Positions 9,303-18,102 of a stretch of 64,000 nucleotides of DNA are shown here, one piece after another. Position 1 is the stretch's first letter; each line of letters starts with the position of its first letter. The stretch is from assembly GCF_046602855.1 (NCBI RefSeq), contig NZ_JBKINJ010000003.1:62001-126000 (forward strand). The letters are read 5' to 3'. The DNA comes from Gracilimonas sp046602855. GTDB taxonomy: Bacteria; Bacteroidota; Rhodothermia; Balneolales; Balneolaceae. A program made the position numbers and the translations under genes. The notes beneath the pieces were generated by a model, which worked only from the letters and a program-made list of their open reading frames with translations, did no database searches and was not told where the DNA came from.

Positions 9303-10557
9303 ATTCCAGAACTAAAACCTCATTGTCACCAAAAGCATCGTAACTTGATGTAATGACTTTTTCTCCGGGACTCAGTCCAGATTGTACTTCAAAATGGTCA
9401 GGATTTTGTCTACCCAGGCGAATGGACCGCTTATATGCCTTATTTTCTGTTTCATCGACTATAAAAACCCAGTTACCACCGGTATTCTGATAAAATCCTC
9501 CACGAGGTATCTGAATGGCCTGTATGGAATCTCCCAGCTCAAGCCTGATCCTTACAGTTTGACCACGGCGTAGATTTCCGGGAGCTTGACTTATGAATTC
9601 CATATCTACTTCGAATTGACCATTATTAATAACCGGGTAAATCTTGGTGATCTCAAGTTCATGAGTCTGTTCATTGAAAGTAAACGAACCCTTCAATCCG
9701 GTAGCAATTCCTGCCAAGTAATACTCATCGATCGCAAGTCTGATCTTGTAACCGTCTAGTATATCAATCTGCCCCAACCGTTCCCCGGATGAGATAGATT
9801 GCCCCTGATTCAACTCGTTGGTGCTTAATTGTCCGGATATGGGAGCGGTTACCGTTAGGTTGTCTAAAATTTGCTGAACGGCTTCAAGATTTTGGTACAT
9901 ACGTTCTTCAGAATCGTCAAGTTGCCGGAGCTGACTGATCGATTGAATGGAGTCCTTACGAAATGATTCATAGGTCAGCTCGTGACGTCGTTTCTGAAAT
10001 TGGTAATTTTCCCTGGTGTTATGATATTCCTCTTCAGAGATAAGCTCTTTTTCGAAAAGCTGCTGCTGCCGTTCATATCTGGCTCTAAGAATTTCCATCT
10101 GTGCTTTTGCATTGGCCAGTTGCTCCTGAAGATTGAGTGTATTCTGTTCCAGGTTGAGCCTTGAATTTCTGACGTTATTGATCTGATCGTATAGGCCTGA
10201 GGTTTGTTGCATGACCTGAAGCTGAAGCCCTGAATTAGTTAGGGTCAAAATTGTGTCGCCGGCTTCAACCATAGCGCCTGATTCCAACATGACTTTCTGA
10301 ACCACCCCGCCTTCGATGGCATCAAGATATGAAGTTTGTATGGGTTGAACCGTTCCGTTCACCTGAAGATATTCCTGAAAGACATCCTCATTGACTTCCG
10401 AAATAGTGACCTTATTTTGTTCAATAGCCATGGTTGAACGGGTATCCATGAACCAGATCACATAAATACCAAAAGTTACGACAGCCAAAACAGCAATAAT
10501 TGTGAATATGCGCTTTGGTGTCCATGTTTTTTTTTCTATCTGTCGATCCATTCCCAT
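9301..10557 (-). CDS. HlyD/MacA-family periplasmic adaptor of an efflux system
   Basis: Codes for 418 aa. A single N-terminal membrane helix (about 16-36) is followed by a split lipoyl-like domain (VQKVMLESGAMVEAGDTIL), a long coiled-coil hairpin (about 115-225, with repeated QLANAKAQMEILRARYERQQ-type heptads), the second lipoyl half (TVTAPISGQLS) and beta-barrel domains. This is the layout of membrane-fusion proteins linking an inner-membrane exporter to an outer-membrane channel. The MacB-type ATPase at 8046-8735 is the probable partner. The stop codon coincides with the end of the inverted repeat of unit A. Confidence 0.92.
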   Translation of the reverse strand: MGMDRQIEKKTWTPKRIFTIIAVLAVVTFGIYVIWFMDTRSTMAIEQNKVTISEVNEDVFQEYLQVNGTVQPIQTSYLDAIEGGVVQKVMLESGAMVEAGDTILTLTNSGLQLQVMQQTSGLYDQINNVRNSRLNLEQNTLNLQEQLANAKAQMEILRARYERQQQLFEKELISEEEYHNTRENYQFQKRRHELTYESFRKDSIQSISQLRQLDDSEERMYQNLEAVQQILDNLTVTAPISGQLSTNELNQGQSISSGERLGQIDILDGYKIRLAIDEYYLAGIATGLKGSFTFNEQTHELEITKIYPVINNGQFEVDMEFISQAPGNLRRGQTVRIRLELGDSIQAIQIPRGGFYQNTGGNWVFIVDETENKAYKRSIRLGRQNPDHFEVQSGLSPGEKVITSSYDAFGDNEVLVLE

Positions 10558-10710
10558 ATGCTGGTAAGCCTGCCGGTGTTTTTTTAAAAGCTGATACGTA
10601 TTACCCGATTATGCCAACTAATTGGCAAGAGTATCAAACAAAGGGTTTGTTACAATTTTAGTTAATAAAGTTTTAAAAATGTGAATTTAACATCCTCTTT
10701 TTAAATAAAA

Positions 10711-10740
10711 AAAAGCTCCGACAGGGGTGCCGGAGCTTTT
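10711..10740 (-). terminator. Rho-independent terminator
   Basis: A perfect 10-bp stem AAAAGCTCCG / CGGAGCTTTT (10711-10720 and 10731-10740) has a 10-nt loop and is flanked by A and T runs on both sides. It lies 27 bp past the stop of the amidohydrolase gene and closes the long minus-strand catabolic transcript. It would also work on the other strand. Confidence 0.85.
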
Positions 10741-10766
10741 TGAACTAGTTTATTTAATTAATTTTC

Positions 10767-13700
10767 CTAGTGAGTAGTGAAACAAGTACACTGTATTCCG
10801 GCCGGTGCTATAGTGATGGCATGCCAGTCAAATCGCTTGTCATAACCGTCACGTTCCCACCAAAAGGGGAGTCTTTCCTGTTCCTGATTACCGACTTCAT
10901 TCATAGTAGCTGCATCGAACAGGCGTCCATTTACCATAGTGTGTGTCACGGAATCGGTATTTCGAATATTTTCCAAAGGATTCTTATCCAGCACTACCAG
11001 GTCAGCGAGTTTTCCTGTCTCTAGAGAACCGATCTCGTGATCCATGCCAAGATAGTGTGCACCGTTGATCGTAGCCACTCGTAAAGCTTCATGGTTACTC
11101 ATGCCTCCCTGCTCAAACATCCAGAGCTCCCAATGGGCACCAAGTCCCTGCAACTGACCGTGAGCACCAAGATTAACTTTAACACCCGCATCTGCGAGTT
11201 TTTTATCAGACTCGGCAGTGAGAATGTGTCCATTTTCATATTCTTCTTCCGGGATCATTGTACGATGGCGTGATCGCGGATCAATAACGCTGCGTGGGGT
11301 AAAAGTCAGTAGGCGTTCATTTTCCCAAACGTTATAGTTTTGATACCAATAGTACTCGCCGCTCATACTCCCAAAGTTCACCACGTGAGTAGGAGTATAA
11401 CCGGTTTCACTGGCAGACCAAAGATTGATCACATCATTATAAAGCGGTGCAACCGGCACGTTGTGTTCAATACCTGTGTGTCCGTCAAGGATCATACTCA
11501 TGTTATGGGTAAAGGTTGAGCCGCCTTCAGGCATTACCATCATTTCAAGTTCCCTGGCCGCCTTGATGATCTGCTGTCGCTGTTCACGTCTGGGTTGATT
11601 ATAACTTTTAACTGAGAAGGCACCCCATGCTTTTGTGCGTTCAAGTGCAAACAGGGCATCTTCATAACTATTGATCTCAGTTTTTATGGAACCGTCTGCT
11701 CCATAGAGAATAACTCCGGTAGAAAATAAACGTGGACCAACCATATTGCCGGCTTTGATCGCTTCGGAGTTGGAAAAGATCATTTCGGAGTTGGATGATG
11801 GATCGTGAACTGTAGTCACGCCATATGCAAGGTTAGCGTAATATTCCCACTGTTGTTGAGGACTAATTCCTAACCTGAAATTTCCAATATGGGCATGCAC
11901 ATCCACAATACCGGGTATGATTGTTTTTCCGGACGTATCGATCACTTTAGCACCAGTCGGTACCGTAATATCCGTACCGATCGCAGAAATTCTGTTTCCA
12001 TCAACTACAATGGTTCCATTTTCAATCACCTCATCTCCATTCATGGTAATGATGCGAGCATTTGTGAAAGCCACCTGCCCTTCGGGGACGAAGGTATCAA
12101 GTTCCAGATCAAGCGTAATGCCTTGGGTAGGCGGTTCAGGTAATGAATCAGGAGCTCCTTCAACGAACTCGAATGTGTTTTTTAAGTCAACGGTGAAGTA
12201 CTCACTTCCAAGAGTCCAGTGGATCTTATCACTTTCGGCAGACCAGTGCATATGATATCCGGCCTCAGACGAGATCTGCTTCACGGGTATTGCCTTTGTA
12301 TTCGGGTTGATCTCTATTGTTTTACCTGTTTTAGGGATAGGAGCGAGATATACTTTGTGGAGATTTGAGAAAGCCATCCATTTACCGTCAGGACTCGGAG
12401 CAAATTCGTGTCCATAGCTCGAGGTAAACATCGTCTTTTCATCATTTCCGGAGAGGTCCACACTTTTGTAGGCTTTGTTGATGGATCCGAAAATATATCC
12501 TCCGGTCTGATACCAGATACGCTGACCATCAGGACTGAATTTTGGTTTGGCACCTTCATCCGTGATCATGGTCTCAGAACCACCGCTGGCCGGAATGGTA
12601 TAAATACCAGGATTCAAAGTGTGTGTAAAACCGAGCTGACCATTTCCGCTTTCTTTACGGAAAACAATAGTGTCTCCATCCGGACTGATTTCCGGCTCTC
12701 TGTATATTCCTTTTTTTGTGGTGAGCTTGGTCGGAGTACCGGGTTCTGGAGTAGGATTAAGATCTACGGTTTTGATGGCCCCCATATCTTCATCACTCCA
12801 TGAAACATACACAACAGAATTTCCATCAGCTGAAAATACCGGATCAAATTCGAAATCAGTCGAATTGGTGATGCGTTTAGGTGTACCATCGGGCAGCATC
12901 TTGCTCCAGAGTTTACCGGCTGCGCTCCACACAAAGGTATTGCCATCAGGTGAAGTTCTAAGCTGTCGCACAGCTTTAACCCTAAACTTATCCGGAGCTA
13001 CATCCTGCTGAAAACGTACAGCTTCAACAATGTTGTGAGATGATTCTGCTTCAAATGGAATAACTTCAGATTCACCGGTTTCTGTGTCGATTTTATTAAT
13101 CTTTCCATTTGCCCAAATGACAATATGCTGGTTGTCAGGCATCCAATTGAAGTTTGCGTTTGGGCCAAAAATAGCCCAGGCTTCCTGCATGTCTTTACTT
13201 AGATTTTCATATACAGGATATTCTCTTCCGGTATTAAGATCTCTCAAAAACAGAACTGACTTTGTTCTTACCCTGCGTACAAAGGCTAGTGTTTCTCCAT
13301 CCGGAGAGATCTGTGGTCTGATCGCTCCTCCATTTCCACCTGTTACTGTTTCAATTTCACCATCTTCACGATCGTATCTTCGGATGACGTAGATCTGACT
13401 GTTTGGGTCTTTGTTATACTGAAAATATCCGCCGGGATATACGGCCTGACTGTAGTACACATATTGACCATCAGGAGAGACCCATGGTTCACCGGTATCC
13501 TGCTGCTCGTTAGCTTTTTCAACTAACTGAACTCCTGAACCGCCTGATCTGTGATACATCCAGATCTCTCCGGCACCAAGTGAACGGGTAGAGGAGAAGT
13601 GCTTTTTTGCAATGATGTATTCTCCATCCGGAGTCCAAACTGGGTTATTCAACAATCTGAAATTTTCGTTGGTGACCTGCCTGGCATTGTTCCCGTCAGC

Positions 13701-14039
13701 ATCCATAACCCAGATGTTATCTGCACCTCCGGCATCACTGGTAAAAAGTATCTGAGAACCATCAGGGCTGAACCTTGGCTGGATCTCATAAGCATGCCCA
13801 CCTCGAATCAACGATGCCTTACCTCCGTTAATTGGCAGTAGGTAAATATCACCTAGCAGGTCAAAAACGATCTGAGATCCGTCCGGACTAACGTCCAGGT
13901 TCATCCAGGTTCCTTCATCCGTAGTGAAGGTAGTGTCAATCGTAGCACCCAGGTCAGGATTGCTGACATCCCATTCTTCCTGTGCAAGAAGAGGTGAGCA
14001 GGATAATAAAAGAGTGATCAGGATAGCGTAATATTTCAT
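10767..14039 (-). CDS. Secreted beta-propeller (TolB-like) amidohydrolase
   Basis: Codes for 1090 aa. A signal peptide (about 1-19, ending PLLAQ) precedes a long stretch of TolB/WD40-like PD40 repeats (recurring SPDGxxI and SPDGxxxxF blocks, about 30-620), then an amidohydrolase domain (about 650-1060). The metal-binding motif VDVHAHIG lies near residue 711, and a second conserved His near 860 in GIEHNVPVAP. The C-terminal LETGKLADLVVLDKNP block is typical of imidazolonepropionase/prolidase-like amidohydrolases. It probably hydrolyses a cyclic amide or peptide in the periplasm; the substrate is unknown. It is the last gene on the strand, 57 bp after the enoyl-CoA hydratase gene. Confidence 0.9.
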   Translation of the reverse strand: MKYYAILITLLLSCSPLLAQEEWDVSNPDLGATIDTTFTTDEGTWMNLDVSPDGSQIVFDLLGDIYLLPINGGKASLIRGGHAYEIQPRFSPDGSQILFTSDAGGADNIWVMDADGNNARQVTNENFRLLNNPVWTPDGEYIIAKKHFSSTRSLGAGEIWMYHRSGGSGVQLVEKANEQQDTGEPWVSPDGQYVYYSQAVYPGGYFQYNKDPNSQIYVIRRYDREDGEIETVTGGNGGAIRPQISPDGETLAFVRRVRTKSVLFLRDLNTGREYPVYENLSKDMQEAWAIFGPNANFNWMPDNQHIVIWANGKINKIDTETGESEVIPFEAESSHNIVEAVRFQQDVAPDKFRVKAVRQLRTSPDGNTFVWSAAGKLWSKMLPDGTPKRITNSTDFEFDPVFSADGNSVVYVSWSDEDMGAIKTVDLNPTPEPGTPTKLTTKKGIYREPEISPDGDTIVFRKESGNGQLGFTHTLNPGIYTIPASGGSETMITDEGAKPKFSPDGQRIWYQTGGYIFGSINKAYKSVDLSGNDEKTMFTSSYGHEFAPSPDGKWMAFSNLHKVYLAPIPKTGKTIEINPNTKAIPVKQISSEAGYHMHWSAESDKIHWTLGSEYFTVDLKNTFEFVEGAPDSLPEPPTQGITLDLELDTFVPEGQVAFTNARIITMNGDEVIENGTIVVDGNRISAIGTDITVPTGAKVIDTSGKTIIPGIVDVHAHIGNFRLGISPQQQWEYYANLAYGVTTVHDPSSNSEMIFSNSEAIKAGNMVGPRLFSTGVILYGADGSIKTEINSYEDALFALERTKAWGAFSVKSYNQPRREQRQQIIKAARELEMMVMPEGGSTFTHNMSMILDGHTGIEHNVPVAPLYNDVINLWSASETGYTPTHVVNFGSMSGEYYWYQNYNVWENERLLTFTPRSVIDPRSRHRTMIPEEEYENGHILTAESDKKLADAGVKVNLGAHGQLQGLGAHWELWMFEQGGMSNHEALRVATINGAHYLGMDHEIGSLETGKLADLVVLDKNPLENIRNTDSVTHTMVNGRLFDAATMNEVGNQEQERLPFWWERDGYDKRFDWHAITIAPAGIQCTCFTTH

Positions 14040-14096
14040 AACGTCGTATTAAATTGAATTTGTAAGAGTATAGTAAAATCTACTAACAGCTAGCGA

Positions 14097-14864
14097 CTAT
14101 GATTTAGATTTAAACTTATTGATGAAATTTTTTGTGAAGTCAGAAAGAACCAGCCGGCCACTGATCTCAGCTCTTTGCTCCAATAAAAGATCCCAGTCTT
14201 CAGTCCCTTTCCAAAGAACAGCTTTGAGATCCCGCATAGCTTCAGGGCTGCTTTGGGCAAGTTGAGTTGCTAATTCTCGCACCGCTTGATTTAGATCGGA
14301 GACTGAGTCGAACACTTTGTTGAAGAGTCCTTTCTGCTCAGCAAATTTAGAGTCGTACCAGTTGGTAGCATCCACGGCCATTGTGGAAAAAGCACTGGTT
14401 CCAACTTTACGCTCAACGGCAGGACCAACCACAAATGGGCCAATGCCCAAAGCTAACTCACTCAGCTTGACGGAAGCATTTTCGTGTGCGAATGTATAGT
14501 CACCGGCTGAGGCAATTCCCACGCCACCGCCTACCGTTTTTCCATGTACTCGAACAATGATGAGTTTTGGGCAGGTTCGCATGGCGTTCAATACAAGGGC
14601 AAATCCCATAAAGAAATTTTTGCCAGTATCGTAGTCCTCAATAGCGATCAGTTCATCGAAAGATGCACCGGCACAAAAGGCTCCTTCGCCCCGACTTTTG
14701 ATCACTATGACGTGAATTTCATTATTTTCTCCGGCCTCAGTGATCGTATTTGCCAGTTTTCTAAGAATGGCACCCGGCAGGGAATTTCCTTTGGGGTGAT
14801 AGAACTCAATGGTTCCAATGTTATGCTCGATGCTAAGATTTACCGCTCCGTTTTGTTCACTCAT
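14097..14864 (-). CDS. Enoyl-CoA hydratase/isomerase family protein of the phenylacetate cluster
   Basis: Codes for 255 aa with a crotonase fold. The oxyanion-hole regions are FCAGASFDEL and KTVGGGVGIASAGD. One catalytic-type Glu is kept in SELALGIG, but the usual second Glu in the following P-G-G block is replaced (PFVVGP). This makes a plain hydratase assignment uncertain. By position it may serve as the PaaF step (2,3-dehydroadipyl-CoA hydration), because paaG is at 21708 and no other paaF candidate is in the operon. It lies downstream of paaZ, separated by the decayed four-helix unit. Confidence 0.82.
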   Translation of the reverse strand: MSEQNGAVNLSIEHNIGTIEFYHPKGNSLPGAILRKLANTITEAGENNEIHVIVIKSRGEGAFCAGASFDELIAIEDYDTGKNFFMGFALVLNAMRTCPKLIIVRVHGKTVGGGVGIASAGDYTFAHENASVKLSELALGIGPFVVGPAVERKVGTSAFSTMAVDATNWYDSKFAEQKGLFNKVFDSVSDLNQAVRELATQLAQSSPEAMRDLKAVLWKGTEDWDLLLEQRAEISGRLVLSDFTKNFINKFKSKS

Positions 14865-14913
14865 TATTTAATTCAAAATTATTTAACATTATACTTTTAT
14901 GTTGAAGGATCCT

Positions 14914-15316
14914 GAACTCAGGACTCTGAATTCAGAATGGCTTTATAATAGCCATCAAGTAGTCGGCTAACTTCTTTTAATAAATTATTCAAATGGTCTG
15001 TATCACCTTAATTCAAATCTTTGGCAAGAATAATGTAGTATTTGCTTTCTTCCAATGAACCATGTGAAATATTTAAATATCTCATTGTGTCTTTTGGACC
15101 ACGTTTTTTAAATCCTTCAACAATGTTAGCTGGAATGGAAACCGCCGCTCGTCTGAATTGAGAACTTAAACCATATAGTTCATACTTAGGAAAATTTTGC
15201 GTGAATTTATAAGTATCTAACACAAATTGATGTGCTTTTTGCTATACAATCAAATCACGAAAAGTCTTTGCCGGTTTTCTCATTGCTTTATCTGTTTAAT
15301 TCTGATTTCTGAATTC
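14914..15316. repeat. IVS-like unit B: inverted repeat around a decayed four-helix gene
   Basis: The arms 14914-14931 and 15299-15316 pair at 14 of 18 positions and share the GAATTCAGA-type core. The four-helix pseudogene (14918-15283) fills the interval, and its final stop TGA (14918-14920) lies inside the left arm. The unit separates paaZ from the enoyl-CoA hydratase gene and is co-directional with them. Its upstream box at 15321-15355 lies 4 bp outside the arm. Confidence 0.5.
14918..15283 (-). pseudogene. Four-helix-bundle (S23/IVS family) gene with two nonsense mutations
   Basis: Reading from ATG at 15283 gives a full-length 121-codon family member interrupted only by stops. Codon 14 is TAG (15242-15244), where the family has Trp (RDLIV-stop-QKAH, normally VWQKAH). 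A second stop, TAA, is at 15008-15010 (AKDLN-stop-GDTDHL, probably Tyr before). No frameshift is present and the frame continues through NNLLKEVSRLLDGYYKAI to TGA at 14918. The surviving internal open stretch (15008-15223) would start only at GTG. Decay by point mutation suggests the product is not needed at this site. Programmed readthrough cannot be excluded from sequence alone. Confidence 0.85.
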
Positions 15317-15320
15317 TTAA

Positions 15321-15355
15321 ACAGTTAGAGCGATGAATTTGAAAAACCTTACAAA
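15321..15355 (-). promoter_or_regulatory. Second copy of the conserved box upstream of a four-helix gene
   Basis: On the minus strand, TTTGTAAGG (15355-15347), a 15-bp spacer and GCTCTAACTGT (15331-15321) match the box at 8771-8805 in both blocks and spacing. It begins 10 bp after the paaZ stop codon and ends 4 bp before the inverted-repeat arm. An ECF-type promoter is one reading; a conserved end of the mobile unit is another. Confidence 0.4.
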
Positions 15356-15365
15356 CTTTCTAAAA

Positions 15366-17408
15366 CTACACTTCGTCTATATCTAATTTATGCTTTCGCT
15401 TCATCAGAGTAAGTATGGTGTATTCTGCCACCAGTGTATTATCCTGGTTGGTTACTTCCACATCCCAGTACACTACGCCGAAAGGAAATTTGTCGTCCTT
15501 TTTTTGTTGGCGGACGTTCTTCCGCTTTAATATCAATTTAGCTTGAATGGTATCACCCGGAAAAACCGGGGCGACGAATCGCAGATTTTCTAATCCATAA
15601 TTCAACATGACCGGTCCTTCATTTGGATCCACGAACAAACCCGCCGTAGCAGAGAGTACGAAATAACCATGGGCTACGATCTTTCCAAATAGTGATCGGG
15701 CTGCTGCCTCGGGGTCAGTATGAGCATAAAAGTGATCTCCACTTAATTCTGCAAATTCTTTTACGTCTTTTTCAGTGACGGTCCGTTTTTCGGTAGTCAT
15801 TGCTTCACCGATCTCCAATTCCTCATAATATTTTTGGAATGGATGCTTTTCGGTTTCTCTCGTTTCCGCTCCTTTGATATGTTGCTTAACAATGTTTCTC
15901 AATGTAGTAGGTGAACCCTGCAGAGCAACTCGCTGCATATTGTGAAGAACCGCACGGGCACCTCCCAATTCCTCGCCACCGCCTGCATGGCCTGGCCCGC
16001 CGTGAACCAAAGAAGCAATTGGTGAACCATGACCCGTGGATTCACCTGCGGAATTTCTATTGATCACCATAAAACGTCCGTGGTAGGGGGCACATCCCAA
16101 AGCAATTTTATGAGCCAGCTCATCATCAGCGGTAAAAAGGGAACCAACCAGTGAACCGTTAGCTTTGTTAGCTATGTCGATAGCTTCCTGAGTGTTTTTA
16201 TACGGCATGACGGTGGTCATCGGACCAAAGGCCTCAAGCCGATGAACCGCATCAACCTGCATAGGTTTGTGACAAACTAGTACACGGGGATTTGTGAAGG
16301 CATCTTTCTTATCTCCGCTAGATATATATACGGTTTCTGTGATCTCAGATAGTTGCTGAAGCTGTTCTTCAAATCTTTCGGCTTGTAATGAACTTGCTAG
16401 TGGGCCCATTCGGGTTTCTTTCTGTCCTGGATTACCGATCGTGGTTTTATCCAATCTGGTTTTCAGAGCTTCGACGACCTTATCCTCTAAATGTTCAGGT
16501 ACTATAGTCCGTCGAATCGCTGTACATTTTTGACCGGTTTTAACCGTCATCTCGCTTGCCACTTCTTTGATAAAGAGATCGAACTCTTCCATATCGGGAG
16601 TGACATCTTCCCCGAGAATAGAACAGTTTAATGAATCGGCTTCAAGATTAAATTGTACACTATTGGCGATAATATTTGGATGAGCTTTCAGTTTCTTTCC
16701 GGTCAGTGCTGAACCGGTAAAGGCTACTGAATCCTGACTTGTCAAATGATCCAACAGATCGCCGGGTTTGTCAGCTGCGATATATTGAACGGATCCTTCG
16801 GGTAGAATTTCCGATTCTATGATATCCTTGAAAACTGTCCAGGAAAGATATGATCCTGTTGGAGCCGGTTTCACCATAACAGGCAATCCAGCGATGATAG
16901 CAGGTGCCATCTTCTCAAGCATTCCCCAGATTGGGAAGTTAAAAGCGTTGATATGAATGGCAACTCCATGCTTTGGAACACAAATATGCTGCCCCATGAA
17001 TGAGCCTTTACGGGAAAGTCGTTCGGTATTACCCTCAACATGCCAGGGCAGATCTGAAAGTTCGCGGCGTGATTTGCTCGAAATACCGAAAGCCGTGAGG
17101 ATCCCACCTTCAATATCAATCCATGAATCAGCTCTGGTGGCTCCGGTATGCGTGGAGATATCATAATACTTCTCCTTGCGTTTCATCAGGTGCTGACCCA
17201 GAAATTTGATCTTAAATGCCCGCTCATGGATTGTCATCTCGCGGAGCTTTGGTCCTCCAAGCTGTCGAGCATATTCAAGTGCAGACTTATAATCAATATC
17301 CGCCTCCACCAGTTGTGCAACCGGTTCATTGCTTACCGCACTAAGAAGGTCAGTTTCTTCGCCTTCAGTTAACCATTTGCCTCGTATGTAACTTTGTACT
17401 TTTATCAT
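15366..17408 (-). CDS. paaZ: PaaZ: oxepin-CoA hydrolase / 3-oxo-5,6-dehydrosuberyl-CoA semialdehyde dehydrogenase
   Basis: Codes for 680 aa, the usual length of PaaZ. An aldehyde dehydrogenase domain (about 1-520) has catalytic Cys near 294 in TGQKCTAIRR and the general-base Glu near 253 in FNLEADSLN. A C-terminal MaoC-like hydratase domain (about 535-675) carries the SGDHFYAH motif. In the phenylacetyl-CoA pathway it opens the oxepin ring and oxidises the resulting semialdehyde. The protein is cytosolic. It follows paaY by about 57 bp in the minus-strand operon, with an inverted repeat in the spacer. Confidence 0.96.
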   Translation of the reverse strand: MIKVQSYIRGKWLTEGEETDLLSAVSNEPVAQLVEADIDYKSALEYARQLGGPKLREMTIHERAFKIKFLGQHLMKRKEKYYDISTHTGATRADSWIDIEGGILTAFGISSKSRRELSDLPWHVEGNTERLSRKGSFMGQHICVPKHGVAIHINAFNFPIWGMLEKMAPAIIAGLPVMVKPAPTGSYLSWTVFKDIIESEILPEGSVQYIAADKPGDLLDHLTSQDSVAFTGSALTGKKLKAHPNIIANSVQFNLEADSLNCSILGEDVTPDMEEFDLFIKEVASEMTVKTGQKCTAIRRTIVPEHLEDKVVEALKTRLDKTTIGNPGQKETRMGPLASSLQAERFEEQLQQLSEITETVYISSGDKKDAFTNPRVLVCHKPMQVDAVHRLEAFGPMTTVMPYKNTQEAIDIANKANGSLVGSLFTADDELAHKIALGCAPYHGRFMVINRNSAGESTGHGSPIASLVHGGPGHAGGGEELGGARAVLHNMQRVALQGSPTTLRNIVKQHIKGAETRETEKHPFQKYYEELEIGEAMTTEKRTVTEKDVKEFAELSGDHFYAHTDPEAAARSLFGKIVAHGYFVLSATAGLFVDPNEGPVMLNYGLENLRFVAPVFPGDTIQAKLILKRKNVRQQKKDDKFPFGVVYWDVEVTNQDNTLVAEYTILTLMKRKHKLDIDEV

Positions 17409-17432
17409 ATAATTTCCTATTAATATAAAGGG

Positions 17433-17483
17433 ACACAGCAGTCAGAATTCAGAACTCAGTTATTTCTATTCTGACTGCTGTGT
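17433..17483. repeat. Perfect 16-bp inverted repeat in the paaY/paaZ junction
   Basis: ACACAGCAGTCAGAAT (17433-17448) is repeated inverted at 17468-17483 around a 19-nt loop containing AGAACTCAG. The right arm overlaps the 3' end of paaY and supplies its last codons (TQQSE). The sequence style (CAGTCAGAATTCAGAACTCAG) matches the arms of the four-helix units, but no gene lies in the loop. Confidence 0.75.
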
Positions 17484-18086
17484 TCTGATTTTTGATTTCT
17501 TTCTTCCCCATGTCTCGTACCCCATCTTCTGGTCTTCTCTGCCTTCCGGGGCTTCACTCAGTGGTTCACATTCCTTTAAGGTCTCATGTAATTCTTTGGG
17601 AAGTTGTTGATAGAGCTTTGTGCCTTTCGTCTTCCATTCTATCATTTCATCGGTTACATCCTTCACGATCTTAGCCGGATTTCCCACGGCAAGTTTTCGT
17701 TCTGCGATCTTCATTCCCTCAGGTACAAATGAATGAGCTCCAATAATACATTCTTTTCCAACCTTCACATTATCCATAACTACAGCATTCATACCGATCA
17801 GGCAGTTTTCGCCAAGATGAGCTCCATGAATGATAGCTCCGTGCCCGACATGAGCGGATTTTTCTAAAATCACCGTCACTCCCGGAAACATATGGATGGT
17901 GCAATTTTCCTGTACATTACATCCATCCTCGATCACTATCTTGCCCCAATCACCACGAATAGCCGCACCGGGACCGATATACACATCTTTCCCAATGATC
18001 ACATTTCCGGTAACTGCTGCAAGTGGATGCACAAAAGCCGTTTCGTGAACGACTGGCTGATATCCTTTAAACTCATAAATTGACAT
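17466..18086 (-). CDS. paaY: PaaY: gamma-carbonic-anhydrase-like hexapeptide-repeat thioesterase
   Basis: Codes for 206 aa from ATG at 18086 (MSIYEFKGYQPVV), which matches the start of known PaaY proteins; the frame is open 24 bp further upstream. Left-handed beta-helix hexapeptide repeats fill about 10-165 (VIIGKDVYIGPGAAIRGD, GHGAIIHGAHLGENCLIG). Metal-binding-type His residues are in CTIHMF and GHGAIIHG. In the pathway it hydrolyses stalled ring-hydroxylated CoA esters. The last residues, IRTQQSE, are encoded by an arm of the inverted repeat 17433-17483, which suggests the native C-terminus was replaced. Confidence 0.93.
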   Translation of the reverse strand: MSIYEFKGYQPVVHETAFVHPLAAVTGNVIIGKDVYIGPGAAIRGDWGKIVIEDGCNVQENCTIHMFPGVTVILEKSAHVGHGAIIHGAHLGENCLIGMNAVVMDNVKVGKECIIGAHSFVPEGMKIAERKLAVGNPAKIVKDVTDEMIEWKTKGTKLYQQLPKELHETLKECEPLSEAPEGREDQKMGYETWGRKKSKIRTQQSE

Positions 18087-18102
18087 AATCGAGTGTTTTT
18101 TG

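Noticed and set aside
12408..12803. Plus-strand 131-codon frame inside the amidohydrolase gene
   Set aside because: Antisense shadow of the SPDG-repeat coding sequence; no family resemblance.
15008..15223. A 71-codon frame starting at GTG as a short four-helix gene
   Set aside because: The upstream family sequence continues in frame to ATG at 15283 through a TAG codon, and downstream family sequence continues past the TAA. It is part of a pseudogene rather than a short gene.
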